DNA of 64,000 nt from Paramacrobiotus metropolitanus (GCF_019649055.1 NW_026570308.1:1-64000), one strand, 5' to 3'. Shown: positions 19,090 through 33,491, numbered from the stretch's first letter. Program-made: numbers and translations. The notes: generated by a model not told the origin, from the sequence alone.

Positions 19090-20902
19090 TCACAGATTCA
19101 ATGGAAAGGTTTGATGCAACATTTCTTTGGCTGCTTGAAACAAAGGAATTCCGTAAAATCCGTCCTCTTGAGAAATGTCCAGATTGGCTAAGACGAAAGC
19201 GGCTTCATTAGGGTACAGGCTGACAATATCAAAAACGGGGACAGAATCTCGTGAATGCGCGGCATTATTCGTTATGAATTCCGGAAAATTTTCAGGGATA
19301 TCTACATCGGATTGCGGCAGAGGATCACCTAACATAACTTGCTGTAAGGAAAATCCTTTCAGTCCCTTCTCCCGGCATCCAAGAGTGAAAATTTGCCGAG
19401 GAGACATATTACGTTCGGTTTCCAGTTTATGGTTGTTAAAAAAGGAGATGAAGTTATTCAGCTTCATTTGGATTCGATCCACAAAAATTAGGTGCAAAAG
19501 CATCACGTCTCGCTGGCTGTTAATATCCAGAATTCCCATGTTCTCCATATGTATAAAAATGGATCGAAACAATTTCAATACAACCCGTCCCAGGTCGCGC
19601 CACAACCGTTCAATGCGCTGGTTGTGAACGGAAGGCCCTCTAATAATACTTCCACGATTCGGACCCATGTAATGCTCCATCCAGCGGGCAACGCCAAAAT
19701 TTTCCCCTAAGAAATTTTCATATTTAGAAAACTGCAACTTACTATATAATATGTACTTATTGCGCTACTCACCGCCGCAATCTGTGCGAACTCTAGATGG
19801 CACTCCGGATGACGCGCAGGCATTGACGAAAGCTTGCAGAACTGTACTCGCACGGTTATTTGTCGCAGCCAGTAGCGAAACGACAAACCTAGAGTATCCA
19901 TCAATAATTCCGTGCACAACAATACCCCATCGAACCAGTTTATGATTGCCATCCAGGTGCCACAATGCGTTCGGCCCGGGATTTGAATACTGTCGGCGAG
20001 GAACGAATCGGAAAAAGCGAATGGCAACGGCAAACGGATCCAACCGTCTCATGGAACTGATCACCCTGTGACGTGGCAAAGTTAATCCATTCGACTTTAA
20101 CTGCGCCCGCACAAATCTGTATCCCACATTTGGAAAGGACTCCAAAATTTCAGTAACAGCAATATCCAGATCATCGTCAGCAACCACGGAGTTCTAAAAA
20201 GTAAACTAGAAAGCTGAAAACACAATACGATTGCATTACGATTACTGTTAAATGATTTATAGTACGAAATGTATCGTACCAATAAAACATTTGTCATATG
20301 GATTTTCATCAGAACTAAGTGAAAGCTTTCTCGTTAATAATTTATTAATACATTCTCAATATTGAATTCTGTTTCTTAGATGTACCAATAAAAGGGTAGA
20401 TACAAAGTCTTCACTGTACCTTCCTGTTTAGATCTGCTTCCTGCAACCGGCGTTGGACCGTTTTTGGCGAAATGTCATAGAATGCCGCAATATCTTTCAC
20501 AGTAAAACCGTCGAATCTCAGCTCCGCTAGATCATCCTCTGGTATCATAATCTTGCCTTTGTAACCCGTTTGCACAGCCAACTGGAAATCCATGGCGCCT
20601 CCATTTTCGTCTTCTCGTAACAAAGTGCGCAAACCAGTGGAATGTTCACATAGAACATCAAATAATCGCTGAGCTTGGACAGTCTGATCTTCAGGAAAAC
20701 TTTCACAAACGTCTCTCGTATAACTGCAAATTTGATAAATCTATTTGGACTGTGTAAATGGCTTGTGCACTTCGAATTACCCGATCAAGTATTCAATCTG
20801 AGTAAGAGTACCATCCACACCATCCCGATCACCGTCTGCGGAAGCTAGCAGCCTCGTAGAACGCCTTATAATAGAATCAGCATAATTAAAAAACTGTTCC
20901 AT
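19090..20902 (-). CDS. DDE integrase-like protein with HTH, four exons
   Basis: Exons on the minus strand: 20,902-20,781; 20,723-20,420; 20,193-19,773; 19,706-19,090. All junctions are GT-AG (GTAATT, GTACAG, GTGAGT donors), phases match, and the joined frame is 487 residues without a stop. An HTH-like segment (DIAAFYDISPKTVQRRLQEA) lies near residue 120. The retroviral-type integrase core has D223 (LWHLDGNHKL), D280 (VRTDCGGE) and E315 (NQRIERLW), a DD34E spacing. GPNALWHLDGNHK and SVHNQRIERLW are hallmarks of a widespread animal integrase-core family found in many invertebrates and fish. The start at 20,902 has no checked upstream exon. An intact frame across small introns suggests recent activity or domestication. 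The HECT gene upstream on the same strand may belong to the same element (inference). Confidence 0.85.
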
Positions 20903-21372
20903 GTCTGGGCGAAAAGATACGGCGCAAATGACAGATTTATTTTATGTAATATTTCTTTACTAACGGCATACTGTTTGCAATTAAAAACAACTGGAACACG
21001 AAAGAAAAAGCGGCAAGCGAGATTCGTTTACAAACAGCCAGCCAGAGGCGGAATATTCAAGATTTGCGTTTTACCATAGGACTAATGAAGGCGCATATAC
21101 AAGTATAACAGGGTTTCACTGTTATGGTTCCCTTGCCAGCTGCGAGTGTAACTAAGCAGTTAACTTTTTGTAGTCTGGATCTGGTTATATTGGAAATCCG
21201 TGTAAATTAGGGAAATATTACGTCTCACCGAAACTTGGATCGTTGCTTTGCAGAGGGAAGCACATAACTAAAAGCGTTATTTGACCCAACGACATGCCGA
21301 AGAACTAGACACGGCTATTGGTTACCCATGGCATTTGATACCAGCTCCAGACGGACCCCATCTTCATTTTAG
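20903..21372. other. Short intergenic stretch
   Basis: No gene or repeat recognised between the integrase start and the ABCC relic. It could hold the integrase promoter. Confidence 0.4.
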
Positions 21373-23990
21373 CCAACCACACCGTCTCTGAATCTGGCAC
21401 TTACAAACAGCTGCTCCGCAACAGCGAAGATTTTGCGGAATTTTTGAGAACGTATCTGGCCGAGAAGGATGACGAAGTATAAACCGCACAACGCGATCCG
21501 GAAACAGTGTCGAGGTAAGAGCAGCTGCTGGAAGAACTGGGAAAGAAACGGTCCCGGAGCGATAGTGATGTCGAGGCCCGGCGATCATCTACGGCGTCTT
21601 CATTGAAACGCGTGCGTAGTGTCCTGCGACAGGCATTGAAGGTATCCAGAAAGGATCGGGAAACTGGGAAAAAATCGCAGCCCGAACCAGCTCCGGGAAA
21701 ACTGGTGGAAGCAGAGAAGGCGGAAATTGGAGGTGTGAAATGGACCGTGTATTTGACGTTCATAAACATTCGTCATATCGGGCGGCATTCATGATTCTCA
21801 TATTTTATGGCGGGTATTCGGCGATTGGGGCGGCGGCGAGTTTCTGGTCGAGTGATTGGTCTAGACTGCAAAATTCTGACCGAAAAGAAACGGACTATCG
21901 GCTGGGTGTTTATGGTGCGCTTGGATGTGGACAGTGTATGTGTATTTCTCGTTAAGCCTTTTAGTTTAATTTCCGTCAGATTTTCAAGAAAATCAGTCGC
22001 ACTAAACCGATTTAAGGTGGTACTAAATCTGTTATACTAAATCATAAAATGTGGCCGATTAACTCTCTTAACACGGAGCAAGCGGTCTTACAGAAGTAAG
22101 GAATACTTCCTCACGTTAAGTACTCACAGGTTTTTTGTATGGTTCCTTGTTTGTTCGGTTTATTGATTAGCCATATTTGGAGCTTATTAATTAATATTGC
22201 ATCGAGTAGTAATTACTATCTGTTACGCTTACTGTTGCTTTACAAGATTGTTCGCTAGCGCTGAGATTTTTCTCCTTTCGTACTTCGGACTTTACTTGTG
22301 CACGTTTTAGACCATTTCCTGGTGATTTATTATTGATTTATAATGGCTTGATTGCAGATATGTGTGACCGCATGGGTGTTCATCATCATTCTCATCCTTC
22401 TGGTCACCCTGTAGTTTTTCTTGCAGGTATGCTTGAAAATGGCAATGTAAATAGGTATCAGAAATAGGTATCAGTAATTAAAAAAAATAGTTATCAGTAA
22501 ATAGAAAAACAGGTATCAGTAATTCATTGATTTTGTAAATGGACAATTTACGTATGTAGTGCGATGTCACATTACTAACGGGTAACCTCAGCTAGTACTG
22601 CTGCTAAAGAAAGTAATTACATATTAACCTTTTAGTACACTTTGACACGCTTTGACGCTTGGAGTTGTACTTGTGATAAAATTTTTGTCGTTGCGATCGT
22701 AATCTGAGTATTTTATGTCGCGCCTTATGACGTACTGTTTTACTATAATTTTTATGTTCTTAGTTTTACTGACGGCTATTTTTGGCTTGCTGCTAATAAT
22801 ATGGAAGGTTTTGATAATGACGTGCTTTACTTTCACAGCGCTTCTACATTGTAACAAGCACACAGCTGAAACGTTTGCAGTCCGTATCGCGATCCCCCAT
22901 CTTCTCCAACTTTCAAGAGTCCCTTTCTGGAACCGGTGTTATGATCTCTACGAAACAGACGGAACGATTTATCCGCGCAAATGAACGTTTGATGGACAAT
23001 AATGATATGTGCTTCTACTTGAGTTTGGTTTCGCAGAGGTTAGTCATGGTCATCTCACATATCTTGAGCAACATGTCAGCGCTAAATTTAAATCATTCTA
23101 ACAGTTTTGAATTTGTTTTATAATTTGGGTCTAACTTGGCGTTTAAAAAAGTGAAATTAATAATTTACCGATTTCCTGATCGACCGATCTGATGTAGATG
23201 GATCGCTGTTCGCCTGGAACTGATCGGTGTCCTGATCACGGTTTCCGCCGCGCTGTATGCTGTGGCCGGTCGAGATTTATCGTGGGGGATGGAACCGAGT
23301 CAGGCAGGTTTGTCCATTTGTTATTCGTTATCCGTTACCGGGCTGCTGGCGAGTGTGCTGTGGATTACATCGGAGTTGGAGAGCAACATTGTGGCGGTGG
23401 AACGCATCAAAGAGTATTCGGAAGCACCCCAAGAAGTGTGTACTATCAACGGGTGTAAACAAGTTATCCAGGCGTAGCGCTCTGAAAACAGTCGAAACGT
23501 TTTGAATATTTCACAGACGGCTTGGGTTGTGTCTTCTTCACGCCCACCGGGCGACTAGCCGCCAGAGGGACGTGTGGACTTCAAAGATTATCAGCACGCT
23601 ACCGGCCGGGTCTGGATTTGGTGTTGAAGGATGTTACGGCGCGGATCGCTAGTAGCGAAAAGGTCATTTGTGATGGAAACACACCTGTCTTACTCATAGT
23701 GCATTTTTCCTTTTACCTGAGTTCGCTTAATTACACGACTAAATTAATAATAGAGTGATTTTATGTAGTGCTTGTAATGCGAGAAACGAAAATATTTTGA
23801 ATCGTCACTTAAAATTTGTAAAGGACAATTGACAATCAACAGGATTTTCGGTAATTAATACCGCAAAGTGAGATTTAACAGCTTATTTAGATCGGTATTG
23901 TGGGCCGGACGGGAGCCGGCAAGAGTTCCATGGCGCTGGCCTTGTTCCGCATTATCGAAGCGGCATCTGGATCGATTACTTATCGGATTC
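21373..23990 (+). pseudogene. ABCC (MRP-type) transporter pseudogene, C-terminal half
   Basis: Exon-sized pieces appear in ABCC order. The end of NBD1 (GTYKQLLRNSEDFAEFLRTY) starts after an AG at 21,372. The charged linker runs to ~21,760. A TMD2 helix (FYGGYSAIGAAASFWSSDW, then RLGVYGALG) is at ~21,800-21,940. RFYIVTSTQLKRLQSVSRSP is at ~22,838-23,037. A helix plus SELESNIVAVERIKEYSE is at ~23,196-23,445. NBD2 starts at ~23,520 (RYRPGLDLVLKDV), and Walker A ([20 protein letters not shown]) is at ~23,892-23,985. Defects: two in-frame TAAs in the linker (~21,479 and ~21,514), a frameshift at ~21,770, TAG in place of the Trp in the PPGDW motif at ~23,556, and a frameshift just after. NBD1, the first TMD and the NBD2 signature are missing. 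Confidence 0.85.
22455..22525 (+). repeat. Short GGTATCAGTAA-type repeats
   Basis: Four imperfect copies of (G/T)TATCAG(T/A)AA separated by A-rich spacers lie inside an intron of the ABCC relic. Confidence 0.6.
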
Positions 23991-25502
<1,512 letters not shown>

Positions 25503-28500
25503 TCAGTTAAACTGAAAAGAACCTTGTTCCACAGAAACGACCGCAACACTTGCAATACATTGGCGAATACCAGCTAGTAATTTTTCTTGAGACGAACAGC
25601 CGGTCGGCAATGTAAGGCGGTTAAAACATGTGCAAGCTGTCGGCAACCAATTTTCATCCAGTTCTGCGCTGAACTCTATACGGATCGGTGTTCTTGGGGC
25701 ACAAATCGAAGCCGTAATGAAACGCAATAAATGTTGACGTTCAACACAGGACAAATCGTTGGAAACGAGATTTTCAAACCATTCGAAGACGATTTCCTTA
25801 TTGAATTTCCAGATGCCAGATCCAAAATTTGGTGGCTCAATCTTGCTCAGCAGATCATGGGCTGATGTAACAGCCCAATAAAATGATTCTTCGAGATCCT
25901 TCCAATAAGGGATCAGCCGGCGTATTTCCTTACACATGAAAACGTTTGTATGTACAACACTTATGTTAGGTATCATGATGTTATATTATCCAGTATTTGG
26001 AAGAATTTTTGGTACTTAAATTGCAAGCTCAAGTAAATCAAGCAATCAGAGTTCTTTACAATGAAAACCGGTTGTACGTACCCGTTCCATGCTACCAGAC
26101 AGCATTCCTTCCAGAACGTACTTGACATTTGCTGCTCTTTTTTCAACCAGTTCATATTGCGCCAGGTAACGACAAAATGTTTCTCTTCCCAGCTTTGCCA
26201 TACCGGAAATCTGGAATAAAATAAAAAAAATTGAATCAAACTAAAAAACTTTTCTTTAAATTCAAGAATTTATTTTGTTACATAGATACACAGACCGCCT
26301 GTTTTCTTTGAACTTACATTGAACGATGGGTTTAATTCAGACCAATCCACGAGAAAAGGTACTTGAGTGATCACAATATCTCCACTGCCCATAAGGATAT
26401 GGCTTATCATCTCTCCGACGCTCTTTTTGAAATCTTGGATATCATTCAATTCTACTGGTAAGCCCAACAGTGCACGAAAAATCGAATTATTCAGCCACAC
26501 TGGAGATGGTGCGTAACGAAGAATCGCCTCACGCAAAGCAAATCCCATACATCGCAACAAGTTTTTTCCTTCGTCGGACATGACAACTGAACCCGTAAAT
26601 AACACTTTGCAACCCGCTTCCTCGAAAACGGTTGATCCGAGCTCATCCAGTTTAAAACTGCGGAATGCTTCCCACAGGACGGTGAACAGTTCTTTGTAGG
26701 GTCCGCCCAAATCACAAGCACTGCAGCCAACATAACCAGTGTTTCGATTGCGTCCGTAAAAAGTTACGTCAAAGGTCACTCGCCATGTAGAATTGCAAAG
26801 AAATAAACTAAGCAGCCTCACTATCTGATTTAACGGAGAATGTTGACAACTTACTCATTTCTCCTGACTTTAATCCGGCCACCAAGCTCCAGATTATCCC
26901 TGTGCACGGAATAAAATTCAATGAAAACGCGGACAAGAGTCTCCAGATCACAAGTATTCCACTGAAAAACAGCTTCCGATAGGGCCGATGAGTGAGAGCC
27001 AGTAACAGTTTGACACATCATTTCCCGAACAGCCTCTAAATCTGGATGTTCCGGACTCGGAGGGAGGGAGTCAACTCGCATCATCACCTTTATCGGTGCA
27101 CTGATTACGGTGTGGTTACTCAGGTTAACGGCATCGATGCCACCATCACTAACACTTTGGCCGGCGTTAATTCCTTCATCGCCATTCACAGTTGTCGCTC
27201 GTATGACAGACCCGGAGTCACCGGTAGACGGCGATCCAATAGCGTTTTCGGCATCGTCTTCTACAATAATGACATCTTGCGGTGGCTGTTCAGTGCGATT
27301 CACTACGATCTGATGGGAAGGAATTCGGAAACTATGTAGTGCCGAATTTACTGGAACACCCATAGCCATACGAATTCCTCGGTTTCCTGGGCCATGATTT
27401 GGTTGGAGCTCTCGGACGGGAGACGAGTCTGAACTGTCCAAATCTACATCGACATTCATTTGGTCGTAAGAGCGGCGTCGTAACCCTTGTGAGGTCGATG
27501 GTTCGCATTCCGGCAAGATAGGCGGAGATACGGCTTCAGTCCCGCGGCGCTCTTTCTCTGCATTGAATAAAAATAATAGAAGTTGATATAACCTCTAAAT
27601 ACATAACTACAAATTTGTTGTAATTTTATTACCTTCAACGTGTTTCAGTTTCAAATCTTCAACTTCTACACCCCGCATCTGCAAACCCAAGTCAAGTGGT
27701 CAGAACAACTGTATTTCAGTCAAATTAAAAAATGGCAAAATTCCCCATATAATGTACGAGTACAGTACCTAGTACTTACTTCAGCAAACTGTGCAACAAC
27801 ATCATACGGCACAGTGATAGCGTTCGTCGTTGGGGCGATAAATAAGTTGGGATTTAACTCCGTTCGTTTTTTCTCCGTGTACCTAAAAAGAACAAAGAAA
27901 ATATAACAAAACATTTTATTTTAAGCTTCACGGTAAAAATGAACAAGCTTACGACTTAAAATTTCCCCAAGCACTGGGAGCGTTAAATTCAGCCGGAAAC
28001 AGATAATTTCCCTCTGCTTTTCCGTCTTCCATTCGAGTAATAACAGCCCAGTCTCGGCCCTGAAGTACGTCACTGAACGCCTCCGTCACACGTCCCCGAA
28101 TTTCTTCCATGGTTGCATTGTTGCATGTAACTTCTCGAATCAGGTCGAAGTGCTTCATGAAATCGATCTCATTGAAATGACATCTGTTAAATTCACCAGA
28201 ACTATATCTTTAAGTGAGAATCTCGAAGTTTCATAAGTTGGTAAGATTGCACCGGCGTCCTATTACTGCAGTGCATTCAGAGCACACTTTCCATTCTCGC
28301 TTCCTAAATCAGTATGCCTCATAAAAACTTGCCAACCCGCTCAGTATTTCTGAGAGAAACATTTTAAAATTACACAATAAATACACTTAATTTGATTACA
28401 GTTTAGTTTCACTTACGCATCCATTCCACGCGCAGGAATAACGTTGAATTCCGTTTTGCGAAATAGATGAACCATGAACACGTGTTTTTTCAGGACATTA

Positions 28501-29057
28501 GGTTTTGGCAGCGGCACCGCAACCGGTGAGTTAAAACTGCCCTGGCTGCGGTAAGCAGCAACGCTAGGCTTCCGGGCTGTGTGGATACGGTTTCGAGAAT
28601 AACCAACGTCCATAAGACCGGTGCCAGCTGGACGGAGAGTTCCACATTGTCCGGGAATCTGATGTTGAAATCCAACCGGCGAAGAAAACAGCGCTGCGTT
28701 GACTCTGGGCTGGCTTGGGCGCGGAGGCTGGACAGCCAAACGAAACTGCGGCATTCCAACCACCTGCACATTCGTGCTAGGTACGCGTAAACTGTTGCTG
28801 AGGGTCAGACTGGCATCCGTTGCTCCCGTCGCCCCAGCTTGTCCTGTGTTACCGTTCCTTGCAGTTCCGTGTGCGGTACTTCCATTCCATACTGATTCCG
28901 CTACAACTGTTGCGAACACATGAGATGATAAATAATGTGAACAATCCGCGCAGAATTCGTTTGGATTCCACGTAAATCTTCTTTGTTCCGATAACTGGAG
29001 CACGCATCGGCAATCCGCTACTCCACATTTGTGAGGAAACGATGCATTATCTTCCAT
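25503..29057 (-). CDS. HECT-domain E3 ubiquitin ligase-like protein, eight exons
   Basis: Exons on the minus strand: 29,057-28,417; 28,183-27,953; 27,882-27,780; 27,678-27,633; 27,557-26,855; 26,807-26,318; 26,210-26,082; and about 25,957-25,503. The first seven join in frame with GT-AG sites (781 codons). The last junction could not be placed in frame, so there may be a break there. The N-terminal part has a Cys-rich patch (CGVADCRCVLQ, then EFCADC), then disorder. The HECT N-lobe begins near WRVTFDVTFYGR and has CDLGGPYKELF. The C-lobe has ERQHLLRFITASICAPRTP, then LPTACTCFNRLTLP with the catalytic Cys of the TCFN motif. HECT enzymes pass ubiquitin from E2 to substrate through this Cys. The protein resembles the multicopy G2/M-phase-specific E3 ligase-like proteins of fish and invertebrates. 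It lies upstream of the integrase on the same strand. Confidence 0.8.
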
Positions 29058-29066
29058 TTTCAACAA

Positions 29067-30160
29067 ACTGTCAGTACCAATGTATGATCAAAGACTTCAC
29101 AAATAACTACAGTTACTTCTAACCAACAGAAATTCTCTTCGGAACGGAAAGAAGTAAGCCAGCCGAAAAACTGGCGCGAAAAAGAACCGGGATAAAGAGT
29201 GTATCCCGCTTTCATAAACTTTTTTGGACTAGCAAGCAACGAGCTGATCCGTGCATTGAGGTACAAAACCAATCACTAAGTTTTTAATTACCGCGCTATT
29301 TTTTAGCCTATTAAAACGACTCGCCAACTGAAAGCCTGCCCATCGTCGGCGTGCTTTGATCGGATTGCGATCCCACGCCTGAAATGCCGCCAGTGTACAA
29401 TGAAACTGAAGCAGTTTAACAAAGGAACGTAATGGTGCCGACAGTACTGCCTTTACACTATACTTGACAACGGAGCCGTTAACCGGCATAAGGATTTTTA
29501 TTTTCGGATAAATTTAGGAGTCTTTTTGTACTTTATTAGTGTTGGTACATAACAATTTCTGAATTGCAGTACTACTTTGTCACTGACAGAAGTTGTTGAG
29601 CTGCGGCAGTAAAATTACCAACAGTATTAGAATTAATGCCAGCGTTTTTTCAGAGATTTCATTTCATGTTTTGATTGTCATTTGCGTACGTTTTTTAACG
29701 TCAAAGAAAACCCACACAGGTGCCTCAAGATTGCCAATTCATGCTTCCAGCAAGACTAGATTTTCCATCATTAGTTTTAGGACGGTACATTGAGGATTTA
29801 GGAACGTTTTGGAACTTCATAATGACAGAAATGGCAAAAATCAAACAGTATTCAGCAGCGAAGCAAAAGTGACCAAAATTGTTATAAAAAGTACATAACA
29901 CATCGGAAAACAGGAAAAAAATCAAACGTTAAAAACTCTTGAGAGGCGCTGGATGTTGTTCAGTAAATGATCACCTTGCTTAATGAACAACTGATATGGT
30001 CTGTTCTTGTTATCTGGCCGGGATGTTTCCACCATACCGTTTACCTTTAAACATATTAATTCAGTTAGTAGGGAATTTACTTCTTAAATGCATGTTATCT
30101 ACGGAATACTTCTTAGTCTGCTGTTCTCTTGCACAAAACCCAGAAAATCATAGCCACCAG
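29067..30160. other. 1.1 kb without a recognised gene
   Basis: Only short minus-strand open frames (such as 29,229-29,489) with no recognised domain. It could hold the HECT gene's promoter or 5' exon. Confidence 0.4.
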
Positions 30161-30164
30161 TTAA

Positions 30165-31790
30165 TACGAATACTGCACTGTAAGTACAACTTGTACCTAT
30201 ACCCGTGTACTGACCTTATCAGTTTTGGAGTGCAGGTGACCAGCGGCAGTAAAGTGCGATAGTTCCTTGTCAACAAAACCAGACGTAACGCCGAAAGCCT
30301 GGATGATGTAATCGAGCGTCCAGGATTGATAGGACTCAAACAGCGGATTGTAGGCGAGGATACGCATTTCCAGTGTGTAGTGGCGGTAATGATCAGCCCA
30401 CTACCGGTCTATCTTCAATTTCCGCCGAACGTTTGCTGTACTAAATAATATCACAAAATTTGTTTTCAATTCCAAATTATCTTTTCGGAAAGAAAAGCTT
30501 ACCCAGCTGTAGAAACAATTCAGCATAATGCAATCCGTACAACGAGCTGAGAATCTGCCACGAATCCGGCGTTCTAAGCAAACTTCCACAATCGAAGCGC
30601 TCCGGAGACACCTAATACAATGGTATTTGATGAACAGCCATTAGCAACGTTATAATTAAGAAGCGACCGCCGTAGTTATGTACTCGCTCCACTCCAATGA
30701 AAAGTTGCAAACCAGAAAACCAGAAAACAAGAATGCTGGGCAGGTGCTATATACTGGCAGTCCTGCCACAATACGATAATTGAATAGTACTTGTACAACT
30801 TGGATTAGCAACTAACCTTCAAAAGCGGAAGTGTTAGTACCCATACCAAATCTTACGTAAAATGGTCGGTGGGCACAAAAAAAAATTACCGCAATGAAAA
30901 ATTTAATCTCACTTTAAAATGATGCAACAACTACTTTTCTTCAATTTTCGCTCGTTCCAGTGTCAGCGTCGCGCACAGGACGGTATATGTCACGAAGATA
31001 TCGTACTCTAATATCTCCGAACAGGTAAACGTGCTAACCAAGCTGCTCATCTTCGACTTCTCCAAACCCAATTTTATCTCCATCTGTCGCGCGCAACTCC
31101 CATCTCCAGCCACCTTAGTTCACCAGCCCAGCCTGTCCAGCTTTAAGGTCCCACTTTCCGCCGATTTTTCTAAACCTTTGCAGTACTATAAATTGTTGAA
31201 GATTACGTTAAAAAAGTGTGAATATTAATGAAGTTCTAACACGTAAAAATCAACGCGGGGCGCAAAAATTCATAGTCTAACTCAAAAAAAGCATCGTCTA
31301 ACTCATAAATCTTAATGCTTACACCCACAACCGGTTTCGCCGATCCCGATCACCGCTGTCCCCCAGCAGACTGTGCATAAAAAAGATAACCCCTCGTAAA
31401 AACTGGCAAACTCATTACAAAACCGACAAAATCACAGCTAATTGTGAGTGCTATGATCCAAATCATCAAAGACGAGACCAATACGAGTAATCTGGAAAGT
31501 CAGATCGATATTGTTGCCCTGTCCTACGGTTTTGCAAAGCACTGTCGAAGCGCACTTTCAGCCGCTTCCCAGTGCAAAACAAATTGAGCATTCTCAAGCA
31601 TGAGAATTCTTCAAACATTCCCTCACCTTGTCTCCAGTGCGGGAAAGTTAATTAAACTTTGCAAGTACGCTTCGCCCACTTTGATAGATCCCAAATTCTT
31701 TTAGGCATCCAAAACTGTCGCGTCAAGTTTCTTAATTTTCTGCTCATTCTTCTGCCACAGTTGGTTAAATAAAGAAATGTCCGCATTAAC
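30165..31790 (-). pseudogene. PSMD6/Rpn7-like pseudogene, copy 2
   Basis: Mirror image of copy 1. From 31,790 downward on the minus strand it gives the N-terminal helix (NEQKIKKLDA), DRDRRNRL, VSTFTCSEI with EYDIFVTYTV, then after an intron LRTPDSWQILSSLYGLHYAE (~30,630-30,510), then the PCI-domain exon at ~30,390-30,215 (HYRHYTLEMRILAYNPLFES, then QAFGVTSGFVDKELSHF) ending at a GTCAGT donor. Frame breaks are present in the N-terminal half. It keeps the PCI exon that copy 1 has lost. Confidence 0.82.
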
Positions 31791-31884
31791 CCATTCGTTT
31801 TTTCACGTAAAAAAACACGCAGGTAGCCTCACGATTCCAATTCATACTTCCGGAAAGATAACATATTTCCAACACTACTTAAAA

Positions 31885-32290
31885 AAATGCAGGAAAAACA
31901 AGATTGTTTCCATTTAATAGCGGGGTTTTTTTTGGCAGGGTTCTCATTTTACGCTGCCTCCAAACCATTGGACGCAGGCTCTTCTTACTGGTCTTCCAGA
32001 AGAGTACAACGCCACGGCTTCCTTTACGTGATTTTTTGCTGCGATAAAGGATATACCGACGACTTACCACATTGTCCTTTTCCTGCTGCTGTTCTGAATC
32101 AAGGCTCTGTAGCATCTCTACAATGCGCTTCACTTCCAGGAGAATATCATGGTCCGCTGGCAACTGTTTCTGCTCCACGGTGGCCATGTACTGGCATAGC
32201 ACACAGACAATCCAGGAGCATATGCACAGCGTTGGATAATAAACGCATGCCGATCTTGCAGGCAACGGGGTTGAACTTCGTCACTGGCTG
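31885..32290 (-). pseudogene. Possible MPN-family (CSN6-like) exon relic, copy 2
   Basis: Twin of the relic at 14,380. The frame QYMATVEQKQLPADHDILLE continues into a Lys/Arg-rich tail. MPN-family assignment is tentative. Confidence 0.3.
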
Positions 32291-32860
32291 CGTATGAACA
32301 AAAACGGGCTTGAACCTCCATCTAATGTTATGCACATAAGAGGTCATCTTACCGGGCGTCCAGCAAATTCAACCACCGTTTTGAACAGATCAGCGGCGAA
32401 GGAATCAGGAAAAAGTTTTTGGAATGCCAACCAGGAATTCCAGAATAAACTCCTCAGAAGTCGAAATACCAACTGGGAATTCTCGGATCAAGCCACGGTG
32501 GCCGGACTGAATTTCCTGGTGTAATGTAATGGATCTGAATAAAAAAAATCAAAAATATTAAAATCAAATTAAAGAAAAAATAAGTCATTAATCGAGAATT
32601 AAAAAACTGAATAAACGAAAACCTGAAAACAATAAAACTAAAAATCTTAAAAACTGAAAATATGAAAATCAAGAATTGCGCACATGTGCAAACGTCAAAA
32701 CATGAAATCGTGCACACGTGCGAAACGTGAAAGTGTGCAAACCGACAAACTGGCAAACGAGAAAACTCGAAAACGTAAAAAACGGCTGCTGACCCAAACG
32801 GACCGCCATACGGCACAGCTCGATCGCAAATCGTAGAGCCAATTCAACAGTGTGTAACAC

Positions 32861-33250
32861 TGTGCAGCACGTGCTAAGCCGCGCCCACTAACAAAACACA
32901 AGCCAATCAGAGCGAGACACAACACAGACCGTAATCCATCGGCGTAGCGCCTAGCGCCACAGGCGTGAACGCTAGTGAGCCCTCGTCTCACATGTGTTTT
33001 TTACCTGTCGAGTGTCGACCGTATCGATATGGAGGTGCCACAAGCGACTGTTAAGAATGAATTAAAATAACAACCGGGAATGTGATCCAGTGCATATGGA
33101 GCGATCGGAGTCACACGCTGCACCGCTAGCGTTGGATGTGGTGCATTAAGCGATTGAGGCATTAAGCGATTGTGTTAGCAACCTCGATTAGATCCCAATG
33201 ATTCCTTTCTGACGCGGGGTTTCCTTACGGGCAGAATTCTAGTTCGCCAT
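32861..33250. other. Short intergenic stretch
   Basis: No gene recognised. It borders the inverted-duplication arm on one side and the scrambled copy of the membrane-protein family on the other. Confidence 0.35.
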
Positions 33251-33275
33251 GTAATCGAATTTGAACACGACCATG

Positions 33276-33491
33276 ATGAAAAAAAGTTTCCGAAAACGTT
33301 GCGCCACCGTCTCCAGAATCGATACTGGGCTCACCAGGAGATCTTGGCAGAATCCCTGGTTGTGCTGTTTATTGCCTGTCAGGTCTCTGTGAAATTTGGC
33401 AGTCGGCTGTTCCCCGAATTAGGCAACAGCCGTGTCGACCCGGACACAAAAAAGCGGTCTAGATTGGCTTATGGGGAAATTCGGATGCGTA
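33276..33491 (+). pseudogene. Membrane-protein family, scrambled copy: first exon
   Basis: Homologous to the first exon of the three better copies: AHQEILAESLVVLFIACQVS, then KFGSRLFPELGNSRVDPD. Two frame breaks both sit in A-runs: seven As after the ATG at 33,276, and six As at ~33,445. Without them the frame would run from that ATG to a GTAAGT donor at about 33,491, as in the paralogues. The breaks are either decay or homopolymer errors in the assembly. Confidence 0.75.

Larger units (their letters stand above)
30165..32860 (-). repeat. Right arm of the long inverted duplication
   Basis: Reverse complement of 13,860-15,895 with indels. Clear matches are at 32,640-32,860 (near-identical run including GCACATGTGC), 32,150-32,290, 31,590-31,700, 30,740-30,880 and 30,530-30,630. 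Confidence 0.8.

Noticed and set aside
21364-21788. Minus-strand open frames of 62-122 residues
   Set aside because: They lie opposite the ABCC linker and transmembrane exons, whose identity is clear on the plus strand.
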